From the NCBI RefSeq assembly GCF_033101155.1, contig NZ_JAWMPX010000005.1, forward strand, positions 62,001 to 126,000: a stretch of DNA of 64,000 nucleotides, given 5' to 3'. A program made the translations under genes and the position numbers. The notes beneath the pieces were generated by a model. The model did not search any database, was not told where the DNA came from, and saw only the letters and a program-made list of their open reading frames with translations. This document shows, piece after piece, positions 60,358-64,000 of the stretch. Origin of the DNA: Tropicimonas sp033101155. GTDB taxonomy: Bacteria > Pseudomonadota > Alphaproteobacteria > Rhodobacterales > Rhodobacteraceae. Every line of letters starts with the position of its first letter. The stretch's first letter is position 1.

Positions 60358-61536
60358 TCAGATCGCGTCCAGCGCCTGTTTCACATCGGCAATCAGGTCG
60401 TCGCAATCCTCGATCCCAAGGCTCACCCGGACCAGCCCCGGCGTGATCCCGAGCGCGTCGCGGCTCTCTTCGGAGAGGCGCTGATGCGTCGTGGTCGCCG
60501 GATGGGTGACGATGGATTTCGCATCGCCGAGATTGTTGGAGATCGTCATGATCCGCAGCGCATTGAGGAAGCGGAAGGCCGCCGGTTGCCCGCCCTTGAT
60601 GTCGAGCGAGAGCACGGTGCCGGGCTTTTCCAGCAAGTGGCCAGCCAGCACATGCTGCGGGTGCTGCTCGAGCCCGGGATAGATCACCCGCTCCAGCCGG
60701 CTGTCCCACTGCAACGCCTCTGCCATGGCCTGCGCCGTCGCCGCCTGTGCGCGCACCCGCAGGTCCAGTGTCTCCAGCCCCTTGAGCATGATCCAGGCGG
60801 TAAACGGGCTCATGGACCCGCCGGTATGCTTGAGATAGGGCTCGACCGTCTTGCGGATGAATTCCTTCGTGCTGAGGATCACACCACCAAGCGCCCGCCC
60901 TTGCCCATCGATATGCTTGGTCGCCGAGTAGACGACCACGTCGGCGCCCTGCTCCAGCGCTCGGGAGAAGACCGGGGTCGCGAAGACATTGTCAACGATC
61001 ACCTTCGCATCCACACGGTGGGCGAGCTTGGCCACGGCCGGAATGTCCACCACTTCCAGAGTCGGATTGGACATGGTCTCGAAGAAGACGGCCTTGGTGT
61101 CCTTGTTGATCGCCTGTTTCCACTGGGCAAGATCTGTGCCGTCGACGAAGGTGACCTCGACGCCGAACCGGGTCAGCACGTCCTCGAGGATATAGAGACA
61201 GGAACCGAACAGCGCCCGGGCGGCAACGACATGGTCGCCCGCCTTGAGCATGGAGGTCAGCGCGCCATTGACGGCGGCCATGCCGGAGGCGGTCGCGAAG
61301 GCATCCTCCGCCCCTTCCAGCGCTGCGATGCGATCCTCGAACATCTTCACGGTCGGGTTGCCGTAACGGGCATAGATGAACTCGTCGGGACCGCTTTCGA
61401 GGAAACGCGCCTCGGCCTGTTCGGCGCTGTCATAGACGAAGCCCTGGGTCATGAAGATCCCTTCGGCCACCTCACCATATTGGCTGCGGCGAATGCCGGA
61501 ATGGACCAGTTTCGTGCGTGTTTTCCAGTCTTCCAT
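60358..61536 (-). CDS. metZ: O-acyl-homoserine sulfhydrylase
   Basis: PLP enzyme of the Cys/Met metabolism family that turns O-acylhomoserine and sulfide into homocysteine. The 392-residue product starts MEDWKTRTKLVHSGIRRSQY, has the family YARYGNPTVKMFEDRIAALEG, the PLP lysine in YSATKHIDGQGRALGG, and SMSPFTAWIMLKGLETL. With the acetyl-type MetA at 24185 the acceptor is probably O-acetylhomoserine. The leader contains a SAM-II aptamer and a terminator hairpin. The frame is open upstream, but ATG 61536 with GGGAGG eight bases before it is the start. Confidence 0.94.
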   Translation of the reverse strand: MEDWKTRTKLVHSGIRRSQYGEVAEGIFMTQGFVYDSAEQAEARFLESGPDEFIYARYGNPTVKMFEDRIAALEGAEDAFATASGMAAVNGALTSMLKAGDHVVAARALFGSCLYILEDVLTRFGVEVTFVDGTDLAQWKQAINKDTKAVFFETMSNPTLEVVDIPAVAKLAHRVDAKVIVDNVFATPVFSRALEQGADVVVYSATKHIDGQGRALGGVILSTKEFIRKTVEPYLKHTGGSMSPFTAWIMLKGLETLDLRVRAQAATAQAMAEALQWDSRLERVIYPGLEQHPQHVLAGHLLEKPGTVLSLDIKGGQPAAFRFLNALRIMTISNNLGDAKSIVTHPATTTHQRLSEESRDALGITPGLVRVSLGIEDCDDLIADVKQALDAI

Positions 61537-61553
61537 CGCGGAGACCTCCCAGC

Positions 61554-61583
61554 AAAAAGCCCCACCGCAGTCAGCGGCGGGGC
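61554..61583 (-). terminator. Riboswitch-linked intrinsic terminator in the metZ leader
   Basis: Minus-strand GCCCCGCCGC (61583-61574) pairs with GCGGTGGGGC (61568-61559) around TGACT, followed by TTTTT. It lies 12-46 bases downstream of the aptamer and 18 before the metZ ATG. High SAM should favour this hairpin and stop transcription. Confidence 0.85.
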
Positions 61584-61595
61584 GACCCGTCCTGA

Positions 61596-61649
61596 CCTCT
61601 TTAGCGGAATGATTATCCTGGCCCGCAATCCGGTGAACAAATCGCCAGG
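61596..61649 (-). ncRNA. SAM-II riboswitch aptamer
   Basis: Minus-strand sequence has P1 CCTGGC/GCCAGG, then GATTTG, ATTGC, ATAA and the 3' GCTAAAGAGG that pairs back in the pseudoknot. These blocks match the SAM-II consensus in order. Position just before metZ is a known location of SAM-II in alphaproteobacteria. It senses S-adenosylmethionine. Confidence 0.82.
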
Positions 61650-61669
61650 GCGCCGAGTGCGCGCCGTCC

Positions 61670-61698
61670 AAGTAGCGCTGTCATGCCTGTCGCGTCAA
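61670..61698 (-). promoter_or_regulatory. Candidate metZ promoter
   Basis: Minus-strand TTGACG (61698-61693) is followed, after 17 bases, by a poor -10 (CTACTT, 61675-61670). A start near 61663 would leave about 14 bases before the aptamer. Confidence 0.35.
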
Positions 61699-61712
61699 GC
61701 AATCCGCTGAAG

Positions 61713-61763
61713 CTTTACCGTATCGTTACCCATGCGTCACGGCGCCGTAACCGGCGCGTCACC
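61713..61763. repeat. Five 11-bp direct repeats (iterons)
   Basis: Seven-base units start exactly every 11 bp at 61713, 61724, 61735, 61746 and 61757: CTTTACC, CGTTACC, CGTCACG, CGTAACC, CGTCACC. The consensus is CGTNACC with four-base spacers. The 7+4 arrangement is that of OmpR/PhoB-family binding sites. It lies between divergent metZ and the hydrolase gene, ending 54 bases before the chosen start of the hydrolase. Confidence 0.65.
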
Positions 61764-61817
61764 CTGTAGTAGCAGACTCGCTCTAGGCAACACACAAGAT
61801 GTGGTGGAAGGATGACG

Positions 61818-62732
61818 ATGCCCCTGGTTCGGGTAGATACCGACGGCGACAGGCTCTGCGCGCCTCATGAAGCGGAACAGGCCCTGTATCGCGCGCTGGA
61901 CAGGGCCAGCGAGGCGGCGCCGGTCGTGGTCCTGATCCATGGCTACACGTTCTCGCCCGCACTCGATCAGACCAGTCCGCATCGACATATCCTGTCGCTC
62001 TCGCCCGAACGCGACTGCTGGAAAGCGCTGTCATGGCCACGCGCGTTGGGGCTCGGCTCCGGGGCCGCGGATGAGCCGCTCTGCATCGCGCTTGGTTGGG
62101 AGGCGCGCGGCTCGCTCTGGCAGGCGTATCGGAGCGCCGAGGCGACCGGGCGCGCGCTTGCCGGCCTGATCCGGCGCATTCGCCGGATCCGTCCCGGTCG
62201 GTCGGTTGATGTGCTGGCGCATTCGCTGGGTTGCCGGGTCGCGCTGTCCGCGCTGCCGCACCTTCCGGCCCGCGCCATGGGCCGCGCCGTGCTGATGGCG
62301 CCTGCAGAGATGCGCTCTGTGGCGCTGCGCTGCCTCGACACCGAGGCTGGGCGAGGGGTCGAGATTCTCAATATCACCAGCCGCGAGAACGGAGTCTACG
62401 ACCGTCTGCTGGAATGGCTCGTGGCGCCTCTGCGCTTCGGCGACCAAGCGCTCGGCACCGGGCTCTCGGAGCGGGTCGGAAACTGGATCGACGTGAATAT
62501 CGACTGGCCCGAAACCCGCGACGCGCTGGCCGCACAAGGCTTCCCGATCCCGGCTTCGGACAAGCGCATCTGCCACTGGTCGGTCTATCTGCGCTCCGGT
62601 CTCTTTCCCTTCTACCGCGCCGTGCTCCACCGCGAGGTCGCCTTGAGACCGCTGAAGCAGCCACCGAGACCGACCTCCTCCCTCTTCCGCATCGGCACCC
62701 GCCTCATTCGCCCCTTGCCCTTCGCCTCCTGA
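61818..62732 (+). CDS. Alpha/beta-fold hydrolase
   Basis: A roughly 300-residue hydrolase with HG motif VVVLIHGYTFSPAL, the nucleophile elbow VLAHSLGCRVALSAL and a late helical part with VGNWIDVNIDWPETR. A GGAAGG box lies at 61806-61811: the ATG at 61812 would be flush against it, while the ATG at 61818 is six bases away, so the latter is the likelier start. The sequence fits the DUF676/lipase-like group, but a specific substrate is not evident. It follows the iteron array and may be controlled by it. Confidence 0.8.
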   Translation: MPLVRVDTDGDRLCAPHEAEQALYRALDRASEAAPVVVLIHGYTFSPALDQTSPHRHILSLSPERDCWKALSWPRALGLGSGAADEPLCIALGWEARGSLWQAYRSAEATGRALAGLIRRIRRIRPGRSVDVLAHSLGCRVALSALPHLPARAMGRAVLMAPAEMRSVALRCLDTEAGRGVEILNITSRENGVYDRLLEWLVAPLRFGDQALGTGLSERVGNWIDVNIDWPETRDALAAQGFPIPASDKRICHWSVYLRSGLFPFYRAVLHREVALRPLKQPPRPTSSLFRIGTRLIRPLPFAS

Positions 62733-62770
62733 CCGGCATTGTTGCGCCCTGTTCAGACAGGAGCGCGCGC

Positions 62771-63475
62771 ATGACCCAGGACCCGATCGAGCTTTACTAC
62801 TGGCCGACCCCGAATGGCTGGAAAGTCTCCATCGCCCTTGAGGAGATGGACCTGCCCTACGCATTGCATCTCGTCGATATCGGCAAGGGCGACCAGTTCG
62901 ATCCGGACTTCCTCAAGATCGCGCCAAACAACCGGATGCCGGCGATCATCGATCCCGAGGGCCCGGGCGGCACGCCGATTTCGCTCTTCGAATCCGGTGC
63001 AATTCTGCAATATCTCGCCCGCAAGACCGGACGGTTCTACGGCGAGACCGAGCGCGACCGGATCACGGTCGACCAGTGGCTGATGTGGCAGATGGGCGGG
63101 CTCGGGCCGATGGCCGGTCAGGCGCATCACTTCCTCAAATACGCGCCGGCAATGGACCCGCCCAATGATCTGCCTTACGCGAAGGACCGCTATCGGGCCG
63201 AGACAGGGCGGCTTTATGGTGTGCTGGACCGGCAGCTGGCGAAACATGAATTCGTGGCCGGTGAGTTCTACTCCATCGCCGATATGTCGATCTGGGGCTG
63301 GGCTTCGCTCTGGGAGGGCCAGCAGCAGACGCTGGACGACAAGCCGCATATGGCGCGCTGGCTTGAGACGCTCACCGCACGCCCCGGCGTGCAGCGCGGT
63401 CGCGCGCTGGCAGCCGAAAAGCGCGGCGATTTTCGCAAGGATACGGCGAGCCAGTCGGTGCTTTTCAAGCGTTAG
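62771..63475 (+). CDS. Glutathione S-transferase family protein (Ure2/YfcG-like)
   Basis: A 234-residue GST. The N-terminal thioredoxin-like domain reads IELYYWPTPNGWKVSIALEE and VDIGKGDQFDPDFLKIAPNN, with MPAIIDPEG and FESGAILQYLARKTG. The helical C-terminal domain holds GEFYSIADMSIWGWASL. The N-G pair as in YfcG suggests a Ser/Thr-less nucleophile and disulfide reductase activity. It follows the hydrolase by 38 bases on the same strand and overlaps the convergent partial gene by 11 bp. Confidence 0.9.
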   Translation: MTQDPIELYYWPTPNGWKVSIALEEMDLPYALHLVDIGKGDQFDPDFLKIAPNNRMPAIIDPEGPGGTPISLFESGAILQYLARKTGRFYGETERDRITVDQWLMWQMGGLGPMAGQAHHFLKYAPAMDPPNDLPYAKDRYRAETGRLYGVLDRQLAKHEFVAGEFYSIADMSIWGWASLWEGQQQTLDDKPHMARWLETLTARPGVQRGRALAAEKRGDFRKDTASQSVLFKR

Positions 63476-64000
63476 GCGTCTCTTGCGGCCCGCCAGGCAC
63501 AAAAAACGGCTGCGTCAACAGATAGACATCCGACGTCCTCGTGGCACCGAAAGAAAACACGAACTCGTCGAGCGCGGGGCTCTCGACGTCCTGCAACCGG
63601 TCTTTTGGAGGCTCAGGCAGGACAGGTCGCGGCGCCGGCTCGCCAAACGGGCCGCTGGCATCTTTCGTCAGCGCTTTGAATTCCGCAGACACCCGTCCAC
63701 GATTCTCCAGCAGGTAGCGGGCCGCCCCCTTGCGGAAAGCCGCGTGATCCGCAGGCGAAACCCGGTCGAGCTGCCGCGACAGGACATAAAGAGAGAAATC
63801 TTCTGCCGAAAAAGCGCGTCCCCGCGCGACAAGCACATGATAGGCGCGTTCGAGCAGAGCGTTGGCCTGCTCATCGGACGACAGATCCGGACCGTGCCAC
63901 GCATAAAAAGAGAGCGCACGCAGCGCCTCACCGAACGCGACATCCTTTCGGGGCCCCTGTCCCTTGACGGGTCCACCGGCAGTTTGGGCGATATTTCGTT
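63465..64000 (-). CDS. Partial hypothetical protein running off the right edge
   Basis: The minus-strand frame is open from 64000 down to the stop at 63465, giving at least 178 residues; the N terminus is outside the window. The visible part includes EALRALSFYAWHGPDLSSDEQ, a helical central region and a C-terminal tail with FSFGATRTSDVYLLTQ. GTG 63836 is only an internal codon. Family not recognised. Confidence 0.6.
   Translation of the reverse strand, partial: RNIAQTAGGPVKGQGPRKDVAFGEALRALSFYAWHGPDLSSDEQANALLERAYHVLVARGRAFSAEDFSLYVLSRQLDRVSPADHAAFRKGAARYLLENRGRVSAEFKALTKDASGPFGEPAPRPVLPEPPKDRLQDVESPALDEFVFSFGATRTSDVYLLTQPFFVPGGPQETPNA

Overview
The window reads as a chromosomal segment of a GC-rich alphaproteobacterium, most likely a member of the Rhodobacterales (Paracoccaceae/Roseobacter type). 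The evidence is: a GcrA cell-cycle regulator; one bifunctional Rsh behind rpoZ; a SAM-II riboswitch in front of metZ; a CIRCE element before groESL; a CTGC-N3-GCAG motif (PhaR type) before a MaoC hydratase; DUF1127 and paired DUF6455-like small proteins; and a metA of the acetyl-CoA type. No rRNA, tRNA, CRISPR array, insertion sequence or prophage was recognised. Coding density is high and gene order is that of a core chromosome with small lineage-specific islets.

Layout. 0-3.3 kb: folK-rpoZ-rsh on the minus strand. 3.3-9.1 kb: NYN protein, DMT transporter, an orphan ABC-2 permease, gcrA, an unknown gene, and a complete ABC-2 exporter whose permease resembles the orphan one. 9.1-17.2 kb: DUF1127 protein, a SARP/CadC-like TPR regulator, rimO, an IMPACT-family protein, two abutting Cys-rich DUF6455-like genes, a Nudix hydrolase and a YghU-like GST. 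17.2-24.1 kb: trmFO-Pmp3-gluQ overlapping operon, uvrA and a P-loop protein. 24.2-29.6 kb: metA, hydrolase, ppk2, and two TetR genes (the second apparently frameshifted) before an SDR/monooxygenase pair.

29.6-37.4 kb: a LacI regulator diverges from a seven-gene region (permease, binding protein, ATPase, permease, DhaK, DhaL) that should import and phosphorylate a small ketose; its control region carries four ACTAAA motifs about 22 bp apart. 37.6-41.5 kb: a GGDEF cyclase, groEL-groES with CIRCE, and very small ORFs. 41.6-43.5 kb: an overlapping pair of unknown genes (a tiny predicted lipoprotein and a protein with a Cys/His spacing like CNF1-type deamidases), then Mn-type pyrophosphatase. 43.6-49.6 kb: aldehyde dehydrogenase, HAD hydrolase, MaoC hydratase, ribF, YcgN protein, threonine aldolase. 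49.6-56.8 kb: methyltransferase, hydrolase, DsbA-fold isomerase, GT-C glycosyltransferase, prs, secreted protein, P1 peptidase. 56.8-60.2 kb: SDR / aldo-keto reductase / aldehyde dehydrogenase. 60.3-64.0 kb: metZ under a SAM-II riboswitch with terminator, a five-copy 11-bp direct repeat, a hydrolase, a GST, and the 3' end of a gene leaving the window.

The most rewarding places for a second look are the 41.6-42.5 kb gene pair, the 61.7 kb 11-bp iteron array, the metZ riboswitch leader, and the repeat-controlled DhaK/DhaL ABC operon.
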